This document shows, in pieces, positions 8,549 to 16,043 of a DNA stretch of 64,000 bases (the first letter of the stretch is position 1; the number at the start of each line of letters is the position of its first letter). Source of the DNA: Siminovitchia thermophila (GTDB taxonomy: Bacteria > Bacillota > Bacilli > Bacillales > Bacillaceae_C); assembly GCF_016909185.1 (NCBI RefSeq), contig NZ_JAFBFH010000020.1:16566-80565 (forward strand). Direction: 5' to 3'. The translations under genes were made by a program, and so were the position numbers. The notes below the pieces were generated by a model. That model saw nothing but the letters and a program-made list of their open reading frames with translations. It had not been told where the DNA came from and did not search any database.

Positions 8549-9853
8549 ATGAGGAACCCGAAAATATTAAATAGAACTGCTGCACTGATCGCGCTGTTTT
8601 TCATTTTGTTTCAATCGTTTGCGCTGCCAGTTGCAGCAGTCGCTCCTTGGACTGGCGATCCTTGGAAGGGTGACACTTGGGAAGGCGATACCTGGGAAGG
8701 TGATTCTTGGGAAGGTGATTCTTGGGAGGGTGACACCTGGGAAGGCGACACTTGGGAAGGCGACACCTGGGAAGGTGATTCCTGGGAAGGTGACACCTGG
8801 GAAGGAAAGTCTTGGAACCAGGGACCCGGAGAAGGAGTCAGCGACTGGAACGGATCAGAATTTAACGGGAATCCGTGGAATGCCCCTGGCTATAACGGGA
8901 ATCCGTGGAATGCGCCCGGCTATAACGGGAATCCGTGGAATGCGCCCGGCTATAACGGGAATCCGTGGAATGCCCCCGGCTATAACGGGAACCCGTGGAA
9001 TGCCCCTGGCTATAACGGGAACCCGTGGAATGCGCCCGGCTATAACGGGAATCCGTGGAATGCTCCCGGCTATAACGGGAACCCATGGAATACCCCCGGC
9101 TATAATGGATCCCCGTGGAACGCTCCTGGAAATTCCGGTGGAGGAGCCTCAACCAACAGTCCCACTGCTTACGATGTAACCAAATATATAGCCAACGATG
9201 TCGTGGGCGGTCAAGTTAGTATGATAGGATCCTATACGAGTGGCGGAAGCGGTGGTTTTGGCGCTGCCGGCGGTTATATGACCGGGATGCTATTAAATGG
9301 CGTAAAAATGGGCATGGGGGAGAGGACCCCGTGGTACGTAAACGCCGCTTCTGATGCCAAAGATTTTTATGATAAAGGGAAAGGCGTCTACGACGCGGGT
9401 AGTACACTTCACCAACTTCGCACGGGTGGAAGTTTTGGCTCGACAGTTGCAAGAGGGGCATCCACCACCGCCCCTGCGATAGGAGCTGTTTCTAAACTGT
9501 CAGCAGTGGGCGCGGGAATCAGCGCCGGATTCTCTGCCGTTGACACAGCAATAAATACAAAGAAGGCAATTGATGTATGGAATAGCAATGCCAGTGGTGC
9601 CGAAAAAACAGCCGCCACTGCAGATGCTACGGCAAGTTTTGGGGAAACGCTTTTTAATGCCGGTATGGTATCATCCGCCATTCCGGGCGGCCAAGCCGTC
9701 GGTGCCGGTTTAATGGTTGCCGGTGGAGTTGTTTGGGGAGCATCCAAAGTAACGAAATTCTTTGCGGATGGCACTGCCAAAAAGGCATGGAACAAGACCA
9801 AAGACGTTGCCAAGAATACTTGGAACAAGTTCAAAGGCTTGTTTGGCAAATAA
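8549..9853 (+). CDS. Secreted protein with two arrays of Trp-containing repeats, function unknown
   Basis: 434 residues. A signal peptide (hydrophobic to about residue 30, ending VAAVA) is followed by 11 pentapeptide units of type WEGDT/S (about residues 34-88), a short spacer, and 9 decapeptide units of type YNGNPWNAPG (residues 105-194). The C-terminal 240 residues are Gly/Ala-rich, with glycine-zipper-like hydrophobic stretches and a Lys/Trp-rich end (NTWNKFKGLFGK) that could be amphipathic. I do not recognise the family. The position between the VWA lipoprotein and the tandem paralogs, within a Tad operon, suggests an extracellular or wall-associated partner of the pilus. A toxin-like or membrane-inserting role for the C-terminus is possible but unproven. 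Confidence 0.7.
   Translation: MRNPKILNRTAALIALFFILFQSFALPVAAVAPWTGDPWKGDTWEGDTWEGDSWEGDSWEGDTWEGDTWEGDTWEGDSWEGDTWEGKSWNQGPGEGVSDWNGSEFNGNPWNAPGYNGNPWNAPGYNGNPWNAPGYNGNPWNAPGYNGNPWNAPGYNGNPWNAPGYNGNPWNAPGYNGNPWNTPGYNGSPWNAPGNSGGGASTNSPTAYDVTKYIANDVVGGQVSMIGSYTSGGSGGFGAAGGYMTGMLLNGVKMGMGERTPWYVNAASDAKDFYDKGKGVYDAGSTLHQLRTGGSFGSTVARGASTTAPAIGAVSKLSAVGAGISAGFSAVDTAINTKKAIDVWNSNASGAEKTAATADATASFGETLFNAGMVSSAIPGGQAVGAGLMVAGGVVWGASKVTKFFADGTAKKAWNKTKDVAKNTWNKFKGLFGK
8648..8812 (+). repeat. 11 tandem 15-bp units encoding W-E-G-D-T/S
   Basis: Eleven in-frame 15-bp units, each starting with TGG, lie inside the secreted protein gene. The first two units (WTGDP, WKGDT) and the last (WEGKS) are degenerate; the middle eight are nearly identical, with synonymous third-base changes. 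Such units expand and contract by slippage, so repeat number probably varies between strains. Confidence 0.95.
8861..9130 (+). repeat. 9 tandem 30-bp units encoding Y-N-G-N-P-W-N-A-P-G
   Basis: Exactly 270 bases make nine 30-bp units. The first begins with Phe instead of Tyr, unit 8 has Thr for Ala, unit 9 has Ser for Asn. Differences are mostly at synonymous positions, which shows selection on the peptide after amplification. Confidence 0.95.
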
Positions 9854-9958
9854 TGATTGCGTGTTGTAGGGACAGCCTTGTCTGACGCTAAACATTCATC
9901 CATATTTGTTTATGAGTGCCAATCATTTACGTTTTCAGATGAGAAGGTTGGGATACAG

Positions 9959-10756
9959 ATGGAGCATAAAAAGTTAATGAAGGAAGCCGCACGCTATAAA
10001 AAATGGTTTGAAGGTTATACCTTAAACCCTTTTGCTTATGACATAAACGGCAGAAAATATCATTATGTTCTTTATCATGGAAACAAGACGAGTGACTTTA
10101 AAGGGTACGCCATCATATCACTTGATGGCGGCCCCAAAAGTGAGTACAGGGAGGCCATTTTTCCGCTCAAAATGATGTCGGCTGCTTCCGCCAATATTTT
10201 TGAGGTAGTCGGTCCGCGAAGCAAAGTGTTGCCCGAATACTTTAAAGGTGTTATTGACACAGTAGAAACCTATTTTTCAGATGACCCCACAATGCGGGAA
10301 GGAAATCAGCTTCTTAAGGAAATAATGGACCTGCAAGTCCGCTTCAACAGTATTTATCATGAATATGAGAGTTACTATGATCATCATATATTAGTGAAAA
10401 GAGAGATTACGGATCAGGATATTGATGACACGTTCACTGTTTTAGCAAAACTCGATCTCCTGCAATTCAAACAGGGGCTTATGCTGGAAAAACTGGACAA
10501 TCAATTTTCGGATTTCTTTCAAAAGATCATGAAAGAAAGAAAAGTACTGTCTAATCAAAGCCGACAATTTATAAAAGGGATGCAGTCCAGCAAAGATAGC
10601 TTAGAACAAGGGTTGGCGGGGTTCACTTATGAGCGGGATATAATGCATCTTCCGGAAGCAGAGCAAATCGAGAAAAAGAAAGAATACATGATAAAAGCCG
10701 CTGAAAAATTCATACAAGACAGGGAAAAACACTTGAGAGGGCCCGCCGCCTTATAG
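9959..10756 (+). CDS. Unrecognised 265-residue protein, tandem paralog 1 of 3
   Basis: I do not recognise this family. The start at 9959 is chosen because the protein then has the same length and N-terminus (MEHKKLMKEAARYKKWFE) as the two following paralogs; the frame is open further upstream. It has no signal peptide or membrane helix, so it is probably cytoplasmic. The first 90 residues are mixed, with a strongly conserved core (NPFAYDINGRKYHYV, FKGYAIISLDGGPKSEYREA). The rest is rich in charged helices and probably coiled or helical. All three copies end in RGPAAL. Their location within the Tad locus suggests a role in assembling or regulating the pilus or its neighbouring secreted protein; this is inference from context only. 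Confidence 0.65.
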   Translation: MEHKKLMKEAARYKKWFEGYTLNPFAYDINGRKYHYVLYHGNKTSDFKGYAIISLDGGPKSEYREAIFPLKMMSAASANIFEVVGPRSKVLPEYFKGVIDTVETYFSDDPTMREGNQLLKEIMDLQVRFNSIYHEYESYYDHHILVKREITDQDIDDTFTVLAKLDLLQFKQGLMLEKLDNQFSDFFQKIMKERKVLSNQSRQFIKGMQSSKDSLEQGLAGFTYERDIMHLPEAEQIEKKKEYMIKAAEKFIQDREKHLRGPAAL

Positions 10757-10822
10757 TCGACACCTTACAGAAGAAGTTTTATCATGAATAAGCTGATTTC
10801 GTAAACAGTGAGGAACAAGATT

Positions 10823-10980
10823 TTACCCCGCATGTAAGGTGCCATATACACCACATCAAGACCTGAGTTGATACAAAAGGTCTAAGTGGGGAGAAAAAAA
10901 GCACCTAAATGGCCGATTCGTTCAACTAACATTCAGAAGGAGAGGGAAGAAAACTCCTACTGAATGAAGTTTCACTTTAT
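10823..10980 (-). repeat. Dispersed structured repeat family 1, copy a (inverted)
   Basis: Read on the minus strand, this matches the repeats at 22917-23218 and 42172-42336. It starts with the ATAAAGTGAAACTTCATTCAG-type end, has a short hairpin, then a long hairpin built on AGGTGCC and GGCACCT with CCCACTT paired to AGTGGG, and ends near GCGGG. It sits in the 456-base gap between paralogs 1 and 2, which otherwise holds only duplicated flanking sequence. Confidence 0.85.
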
Positions 10981-11212
10981 AAGATGAAAAAGAAAACACA
11001 AACAAGAATTCAAGAAACAGGGCAATATAACAAGTGGATTTTCGGGACAATAGCCGAAACTTCATTTGAGTGGTGAAAGAGAAATTTGATAAAACAGTGA
11101 GCGTAATGATTACATATTGTAGCAACAGCCTAGCCTGATACTAAACATTTATCCATCATTTGTTGATGAGTGCCAGCCATTCATGCTTTGAGATGAGAGG
11201 GTTGGGATATAG

Positions 11213-12010
11213 ATGGAACATAACAAGTTAATGAAGGAAGCCGCACGCTATAAAAAATGGTTTGAACGTTATAGCTTAAACCCTTTTGCTTATGACATAA
11301 ACGGAAGAAAGTATCATTACGTTATTTATCATGGAAGCAAGACGAGTGACTTTAAAGGGTACGCCATCATATCACTTGATGGCGGCCCCAAAAGTGAGTA
11401 CAGGGAGGCCATTTTCCCACTCAAATTGATGTCTGCTGCTGGCCACAATATTTTTAATTTGGCCGGCCCGCGAAGCAAAGTGTTGCCCGAGTACTTTAAA
11501 GGTGTTATTGACGCAGTAGAAACCCATTTTTCAAATGACCCAACAATGCGGGAAGGAAATCAACTATTTAAAGAATTAATGAATCTGCAAGTCCGTTTCA
11601 ACAACTTGTTCCATGAATATAAGAATTACTATGACAATGACTTGTTGGTAAAAAAAGAGATTATTGATCACGATATTGACTACACGCTTACTGTTGCAGC
11701 AAAACTCGACCTTTTTCAATTCAAACAAGGGCTTATACTGGAAAAAATGGACAATCATTTTTCGGAGTTCTTCCAAAAGGTCATGAAAGAAAAAAAAGTA
11801 TTTTCTACTGAAAGCCGACAATTTATAAAAGGGATGCAGTCCAGCAAAGATAGCTTTGAGCAGGGGATGGCCGAGTTCACATATGAGCGGGATATAATGC
11901 ATCTTTCGGAAGAAGAGCAAATCGAGCTAAAGAAAGAACACATGATAAAAACCGCTGAAAAATTAATACAAGACAGGGAAAAGCAGTTGCGAGGACCCGC
12001 GGCCTTATAG
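11213..12010 (+). CDS. Unrecognised 265-residue protein, tandem paralog 2 of 3
   Basis: Same length and layout as the first copy: conserved N-terminal LMKEAARYKKWF, the NPFAYDINGRKYHYV core and a C-terminal half of charged helices ending QLRGPAAL. It differs from copy 1 mainly in the middle (for example NLFHEYKNYYDNDLLV), while copies 2 and 3 share the segment VFSTESRQFIKGMQSSKDSF, so these two are the closer pair there. The upstream sequence is conserved with the other copies (GAGAGGGTTGGGATATAG before the ATG), which supports the start. Function unknown. Confidence 0.65.
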   Translation: MEHNKLMKEAARYKKWFERYSLNPFAYDINGRKYHYVIYHGSKTSDFKGYAIISLDGGPKSEYREAIFPLKLMSAAGHNIFNLAGPRSKVLPEYFKGVIDAVETHFSNDPTMREGNQLFKELMNLQVRFNNLFHEYKNYYDNDLLVKKEIIDHDIDYTLTVAAKLDLFQFKQGLILEKMDNHFSEFFQKVMKEKKVFSTESRQFIKGMQSSKDSFEQGMAEFTYERDIMHLSEEEQIELKKEHMIKTAEKLIQDREKQLRGPAAL

Positions 12011-12130
12011 TCGACACCTTCCAGAAGAAGTCTTATCATGAATAAGCTGATTTCGTTAGTGTGAACAGTGAGGAACATTGTTGATGAGTGCCAGCCATTC
12101 ATGCTTTGAGATGAGAGGGTTGGGATATAG

Positions 12131-12928
12131 ATGGAGCATAAAAAGTTAATGAAGGAAGCGGCACGCTATAAAAAATGGTTTGAACGTTATAGCTTAAACC
12201 CTTTTGCTTATGACATAAACGGAAGAAAGTATCATTACGTTATTTATCATGGAAACAAGACGAGTGATTTTAAAGGGCACGCCATCATATCACTTGATGG
12301 CGGCCCAAAAAGCGAGTACAGGGAGGCTGTTTTTCCGCTCAAATTGATGTCTCTTGCTGCCCACAATGTTTTTGAGGTAGTCGGCCCGCGAAGCAAAGTG
12401 TTGCCCGAGTACTTTAAAGGTATTATTGACGCAGTAGAAACCCATTTTGCAGATGACCCCACAATGCGGGAAGGAAATCAGCTTTTTAAAGAATCTATGG
12501 ACCTGCAAGTCCGTTTCAAAGGTAGTTATGATGAATATGAGAGTTACTATGATCATCATATATTAGTGAAAAGACAGATTACGGATCAGGATATTGACTA
12601 CACACTCACTGTTTTAGCAAAACTCGATCTCCTGCAATTCAGACAAGGGCTTATACTGGAAAAACTGGACAATCAATTTTCGGAGTTCTTCCAAAAAATC
12701 ATGAAAGAAAAAAAAGTATTTTCTACCGAAAGCCGACAATTTATAAAAGGGATGCAGTCCAGCAAAGATAGCTTTGAGCAGGGGATGGCCGAGTTCACAT
12801 ATGAGCGGGATATAATGCATCTTTCGGAAGAAGAGCAAATCGAGATAAAAAAAGAACGCATTATAAAGAACGCTGAAAAATTAATACAAGACAGGGAAAA
12901 GCTGTTGAGAGGTCCGGCGGCTTTATGA
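12131..12928 (+). CDS. Unrecognised 265-residue protein, tandem paralog 3 of 3
   Basis: Same 265-residue layout. Its central part (YDEYESYYDHHILVKRQITDQDI) resembles copy 1, while its C-terminal part matches copy 2, a mosaic that suggests gene conversion between copies. The interval to copy 2 is only 120 bases, shorter than that between copies 1 and 2. The downstream membrane protein starts 31 bases later with its own AGGAG, so the ancestral gene pair is probably paralog plus membrane protein. No known domain is recognised. Confidence 0.65.
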   Translation: MEHKKLMKEAARYKKWFERYSLNPFAYDINGRKYHYVIYHGNKTSDFKGHAIISLDGGPKSEYREAVFPLKLMSLAAHNVFEVVGPRSKVLPEYFKGIIDAVETHFADDPTMREGNQLFKESMDLQVRFKGSYDEYESYYDHHILVKRQITDQDIDYTLTVLAKLDLLQFRQGLILEKLDNQFSEFFQKIMKEKKVFSTESRQFIKGMQSSKDSFEQGMAEFTYERDIMHLSEEEQIEIKKERIIKNAEKLIQDREKLLRGPAAL

Positions 12929-12959
12929 ATGAATCCTGGAGAGTAAGGAGTTTTATATC

Positions 12960-13673
12960 ATGAATAAGCCAATACCATATGCTTTTTCATTATTTGTCGG
13001 CAAGTATGAAAAATTTTTGTTGATTGCTTTTTTAGTGCAGGTTCCGATATTGCTCCTGCATTCATTTACAACCAATTACGTTCATGCAGTGACACCGACA
13101 AACGGTTCCATTTTTTCAGTTGCGGATATTTACTATGCCTACATTACAATGCTTCTATTAATCTATGCGATGGTTCCTTTTATCAAGTATACAGTTAATG
13201 AATATGAAGGAAGAGAGAATCCATTAAAAAATGCTTTCTATACATTTGCGGCACAGGGCTTCCATATCTTTCTGTTTTCGGCTGTTATTTCACTACTGAC
13301 AGTATTGGGTTTTATTCTTTTTATTATTCCCGGGTTCGTCATATTGGCGGCATTTATTTCGGCTCCCATTATCGCAATCATGGATGGAAAGTCTGTATGG
13401 AAAAGCACGAAGGAAAGCTTTCAAATTTTCAAGAAGCATTCTTGGAAAATCATTTTGTTTATTTTCCTGATTAGCATATTGGAGTTTATCATAGGGATCG
13501 TATTAAATTTTCTTCTCTTATCAATAACGGATTCTTACGCCGCGGTCGTCATTACGCAAATCTTTTTAAATACGATCTTTTTTCCGGTGTTTGTCGTTAT
13601 TTTAACCAGCTTGGTCATCAAATGGCGTGAAGGATTAAACTCTCTTGAAGTCAAAAATGAGGCGGTCATTTAA
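12960..13673 (+). CDS. Polytopic membrane protein of the Tad locus (DUF975/YciC-like)
   Basis: 237 residues with about six hydrophobic segments. The short N-terminal MNKPIPYAFSLFVGKYEKF precedes the first helix. The middle holds FILFIIPGFVILAAFISAPIIAIMD followed by SVWKSTKESFQIFKKHSWK, a layout seen in YciC/DUF975-type and glycerophosphodiesterase-membrane-domain proteins. The protein at 51581 in the MoxR cluster has the same general design. Its function is unknown. The gene lies directly before tadE with 16 bases between, and short remnants of its 5' end accompany the duplicated paralogs upstream. Confidence 0.7.
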   Translation: MNKPIPYAFSLFVGKYEKFLLIAFLVQVPILLLHSFTTNYVHAVTPTNGSIFSVADIYYAYITMLLLIYAMVPFIKYTVNEYEGRENPLKNAFYTFAAQGFHIFLFSAVISLLTVLGFILFIIPGFVILAAFISAPIIAIMDGKSVWKSTKESFQIFKKHSWKIILFIFLISILEFIIGIVLNFLLLSITDSYAAVVITQIFLNTIFFPVFVVILTSLVIKWREGLNSLEVKNEAVI

Positions 13674-13689
13674 ATGGAGGGGCTCACAC

Positions 13690-14079
13690 ATGATGAAGTG
13701 GATAAAAAAGTTAAAAGATGAGAAAGGCTCTGCCACCATAGAGTTTTTGGGAATCATGCCTTTTATGTTGCTTATTGCGGTCATTATATGGCAATTGGTT
13801 GTGACCATCCACGGCGTTGTGCTCATCCAATCTGCGGCGAATGAGGCGGGAAAGGTTTATTCCATTACGAAAGATAAAAGTGAAGCGGCTTCGGCGGCTC
13901 AGGATATTATTTCGACGGGCAGCGGTTATCTTACATTTCAAAGCGCGCCGATAAGTGGAGATCAGAATTATACGGCAGAGGTCAACGCGAAAATTCGGTT
14001 TGTGTTTCTTCCCAAAAAATATTTTGGTACAACCTCCTATCCTTTCTCTTCCACCGCAAAAGGCAGGGTTATTGAATGA
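13690..14079 (+). CDS. tadE: TadE-like pseudopilin
   Basis: About 129 residues. The N-terminal part KLKDEKGSATIEFLGIMPFMLLIAVIIWQL has the TadE pattern: a basic leader, a Gly-Ser cleavage site with Glu at +5, and a hydrophobic helix. TadE-type pseudopilins are processed by prepilin peptidase and assist Flp pilus formation. The start at 13690 is set by GGAGGGG at 13676-13682; the open frame extends further upstream without a good binding site. It overlaps the next gene by 4 bases (ATGA). Confidence 0.85.
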   Translation: MMKWIKKLKDEKGSATIEFLGIMPFMLLIAVIIWQLVVTIHGVVLIQSAANEAGKVYSITKDKSEAASAAQDIISTGSGYLTFQSAPISGDQNYTAEVNAKIRFVFLPKKYFGTTSYPFSSTAKGRVIE

Positions 14080-14795
14080 AACAAATATGGAGCAAAAGGT
14101 TGAACAATGAACGAGGCAATGCGGCCATATTCATGATCGGCATTTTATCGGTTATGATGATCATGTTTGTTTTTGTGTTAAATTTATCCAAGGTATTGGC
14201 CGTAAAGGAGCAGGCAAACACGACTGCCCAACAGGCGAGCCTGGCGGCGACTGCCGTTTTATATGAACAAATTTGGGATTCAATTGATGCCTATGAAGAT
14301 GACTTGAACAAAAAGCTGCTTGAGGGTTTAGATCCTGAATCGGAGACGACCATCAGTGAATTGTATCCAAAAACGATTGCCGAAAGAGTAGATGAAGAGA
14401 CTGTAAAAATCCAATCAGCCAAACCCGAACTCAGTCAAAACGAAGCAAGAAGAAAAGCGATGAATCAAGTGATTTCAGATGAAATTAAGAATGGAAAATG
14501 GGGAGATATGTTACGGGATCAATTAGATGATGATTTGCGTTTTCACATTATACCCGCTATGAAAGCCGCGGCAAAAGATACAATCCATGAAAATAACGGA
14601 AATACGAGCGAAGCGGAAATTCGCATTTTTGAAAAAGAAAGAATCTATGTAAAAGCATCGAACAATGTGGAATCCACAGCTTATGGCGACTACCTCAAAG
14701 GAATCAAAAAGAAATTATTCCAAGAGTCAGCCGGACCCAAGATTGATTTTGTCAAGTTTTTATCGATTCGAGGAACCCATTCCCTGGATGAATAA
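14076..14795 (+). CDS. TadG/TadF-like Flp pilus assembly protein
   Basis: 239 residues. The N-terminal NERGNAAIFMIGILSVMMIMFVFVLNLSKV is a pseudopilin-like membrane anchor, followed by AVKEQANTTAQQASLAATA, the typical segment of TadE/TadG-family proteins. The rest is extracytoplasmic, charged and helical (DEETVKIQSAKPELSQNEARRKAM). It lacks a VWA domain, which full TadG proteins have; the VWA function may be supplied by the lipoprotein at 7107. It is coupled by a 4-base overlap to tadE. Confidence 0.75.
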   Translation: MKQIWSKRLNNERGNAAIFMIGILSVMMIMFVFVLNLSKVLAVKEQANTTAQQASLAATAVLYEQIWDSIDAYEDDLNKKLLEGLDPESETTISELYPKTIAERVDEETVKIQSAKPELSQNEARRKAMNQVISDEIKNGKWGDMLRDQLDDDLRFHIIPAMKAAAKDTIHENNGNTSEAEIRIFEKERIYVKASNNVESTAYGDYLKGIKKKLFQESAGPKIDFVKFLSIRGTHSLDE

Positions 14796-14809
14796 AATGG
14801 AAAGTGGGT

Positions 14810-15004
14810 ATGCGTGACATGACAAAGGAAAAGAAGTGGCGCAGAATATATCTGTTTATCATGATTTTTGTATACGGAATTTATACTCCTGTTACCGTCA
14901 TCGAGTGGGTTGCAGGAGACGGTAAATTCCCGCTTACGGTAATCATTGCATGCCTGGCAATACCTTTCATAAGAAAGAATCATCTAATGAAGCTCAGAGA
15001 ATAG
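14810..15004 (+). CDS. Small two-helix membrane protein at the end of the Tad operon
   Basis: About 64 residues with two hydrophobic segments (IYLFIMIFVYGIYTPVTVI and PLTVIIACLAIPFI) and basic ends. I do not recognise it. Possible starts are the ATG at 14810 (with GGAAAG close upstream) and the ATG at 14819. It begins 14 bases after the TadG-like gene and is followed by a terminator, so it is the last gene of the operon. Confidence 0.5.
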   Translation: MRDMTKEKKWRRIYLFIMIFVYGIYTPVTVIEWVAGDGKFPLTVIIACLAIPFIRKNHLMKLRE

Positions 15005-15046
15005 TCGATCGTTTACCGAGCAGAGATAAATTTTCAAAAGTAATAC

Positions 15047-15089
15047 AAAGCAGAAGGAGAAAATGACTTGGTTCTTTCTGCTTTTTTTA
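15047..15089 (+). terminator. Rho-independent terminator of the Tad operon
   Basis: AAAGCAGAA pairs with TTCTGCTTT across a loop, followed by a run of seven T. It lies 43 bases after the last small membrane protein gene. Confidence 0.8.
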
Positions 15090-15368
15090 CATGTTGGATC
15101 GTAAACAGGTCAGAAGTTCCATTTGGAAATGCAATGAAAATCAATGGCGGATGGTGTTTCATCAGGGAACTCTTCTTGCACAAAGATGATCACAGAGCTG
15201 TGCTTTTTTGGGGAAAAATTCAAATGAAGGAAAAGGAAATACTCTTTCACTTAGTAGGGGCCTATCGAGCCAAAAGAAATACTCTCCAAATGAGTAGCTA
15301 TACGATCGAGGAAAAGAAAATACGGTCCAATTTGGAAATTGTGCTTTTTACAACATGAATCATTCTCA
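15090..15368. other. Intergenic region without a supported gene
   Basis: Between the Tad operon terminator and the DJ-1/PfpI promoter. The open frames here have no ribosome binding site and no recognisable protein. Nothing further is seen. Confidence 0.5.
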
Positions 15369-15397
15369 TTTACATATACCCAGATAGGGTATATAAT
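15369..15397 (+). promoter_or_regulatory. Sigma-A promoter overlapped by a perfect palindromic operator
   Basis: TTTACA at 15369-15374 and TATAAT at 15392-15397 are spaced by 17 bases. A perfect palindrome, ATATACCC at 15374-15381 and GGGTATAT at 15387-15394 with 5 bases between, fills the spacer and touches the -10. A repressor bound here would block polymerase. The TACCC-N5-GGGTA core resembles operators of the CsoR/CstR/FrmR repressor family; this assignment is inference. Confidence 0.8.
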
Positions 15398-15422
15398 GTC
15401 GAAGAAAGGAGCTGGAATAGGA

Positions 15423-16043
15423 ATGAAACAATTCCATGTAGGAATCTTGATCTTCGACGATGTTGATGCCATGGACTTCGTTGGTCCATATGAAGTTTTT
15501 AATTTATCTACCAATAAAGAAAGTGATGTACCCAAGTTATTTTTAAATCAATTGCCCCTAAAGGAAAAGCCGTTCCTTGTAAATACTGTTTCGGTAGATG
15601 GCGAGCCAATAACGGTTCATAATGGCTTAAAAGTGCAGCCTGATTTCAGTTTTGATACAGCGCCCGGCTTTGATGTGATTGTTGTCCCGGGAGGGCCATA
15701 TCGTGGCATCAAAAATGTATCTGGCCATGCAAGCATTATCGACTGGATCACGCAACAGTCAAAAAAGAGTTTGATTGTTTCTGTATGTACCGGGGCTTTT
15801 CTTTTAGCGAAGGCAGGATTGTTGAATGGAAAAAAAGCCACAACGAATCAAGCGGCGTTACATCTCTTGCAAAAGTCTTATCCTGAAATCGAGGTCATTC
15901 GAGACGTCAAATACATAGATCAAGGAGACATCGTGACATCGGCCGGCATATCATCCGGGATTGACATGTCCCTTTACATAGTTGAAAGACTTCTCGACGA
16001 AGAAGCGGCTATTCGAACGGCAAACACGATTGAATATCATTAG
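15423..16043 (+). CDS. DJ-1/PfpI family protein (isonitrile-hydratase/GlxA-N-terminal type)
   Basis: 206 residues. The fold is that of class I glutamine amidotransferase-like DJ-1/PfpI proteins. The N-terminal strand HVGILIFDDVDAMDFVGPYEVF, the segment FDVIVVPGGPYRG and the nucleophile elbow VSVCTGAFLLAKAGLL with the likely reactive Cys are all present. There is no AraC DNA-binding domain, so it is the stand-alone enzyme type. Family members include isonitrile hydratases, glyoxalase III-like enzymes and chaperones; the reaction cannot be fixed from sequence alone. The ATG at 15423 fits the promoter found about 25 bases upstream and the AAGGAG before it. Confidence 0.8.
   Translation: MKQFHVGILIFDDVDAMDFVGPYEVFNLSTNKESDVPKLFLNQLPLKEKPFLVNTVSVDGEPITVHNGLKVQPDFSFDTAPGFDVIVVPGGPYRGIKNVSGHASIIDWITQQSKKSLIVSVCTGAFLLAKAGLLNGKKATTNQAALHLLQKSYPEIEVIRDVKYIDQGDIVTSAGISSGIDMSLYIVERLLDEEAAIRTANTIEYH

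Larger units (their letters stand above)
9851..12963 (+). repeat. Three-copy tandem duplication carrying the 265-residue paralogs
   Basis: The duplicated unit is larger than the gene. Similar sequence begins at the stop codon of the Trp-repeat gene (TAATGATT at 9851 and again at 11104) and runs past each paralog into a copy of the start of the downstream membrane protein gene. After paralog 1, MNKLIS-stop occurs at 10784-10804; after paralog 2, MNKLISLV-stop at 12038-12064. After paralog 3 the intact gene starts with MNKPIPYAF at 12960. The third copy lacks part of the upstream segment. A dispersed repeat copy (10823-10980) lies between copies 1 and 2. Confidence 0.85.

Noticed and set aside
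8861..9130. CRISPR-like periodic 30-base repeat
   Set aside because: In-frame coding repeats within a secreted protein, with no spacers.
8611..9179. Long open frames in other phases across the Trp-repeat arrays
   Set aside because: Open only because the repeat units lack stops in all phases; no ribosome binding sites and no independent conservation.
15355..15371. Fur-box-like sequence TGAATCATTCTCATTTA before the DJ-1/PfpI promoter
   Set aside because: Only a partial match to the 7-1-7 inverted repeat; the perfect palindrome a few bases downstream explains the control better.
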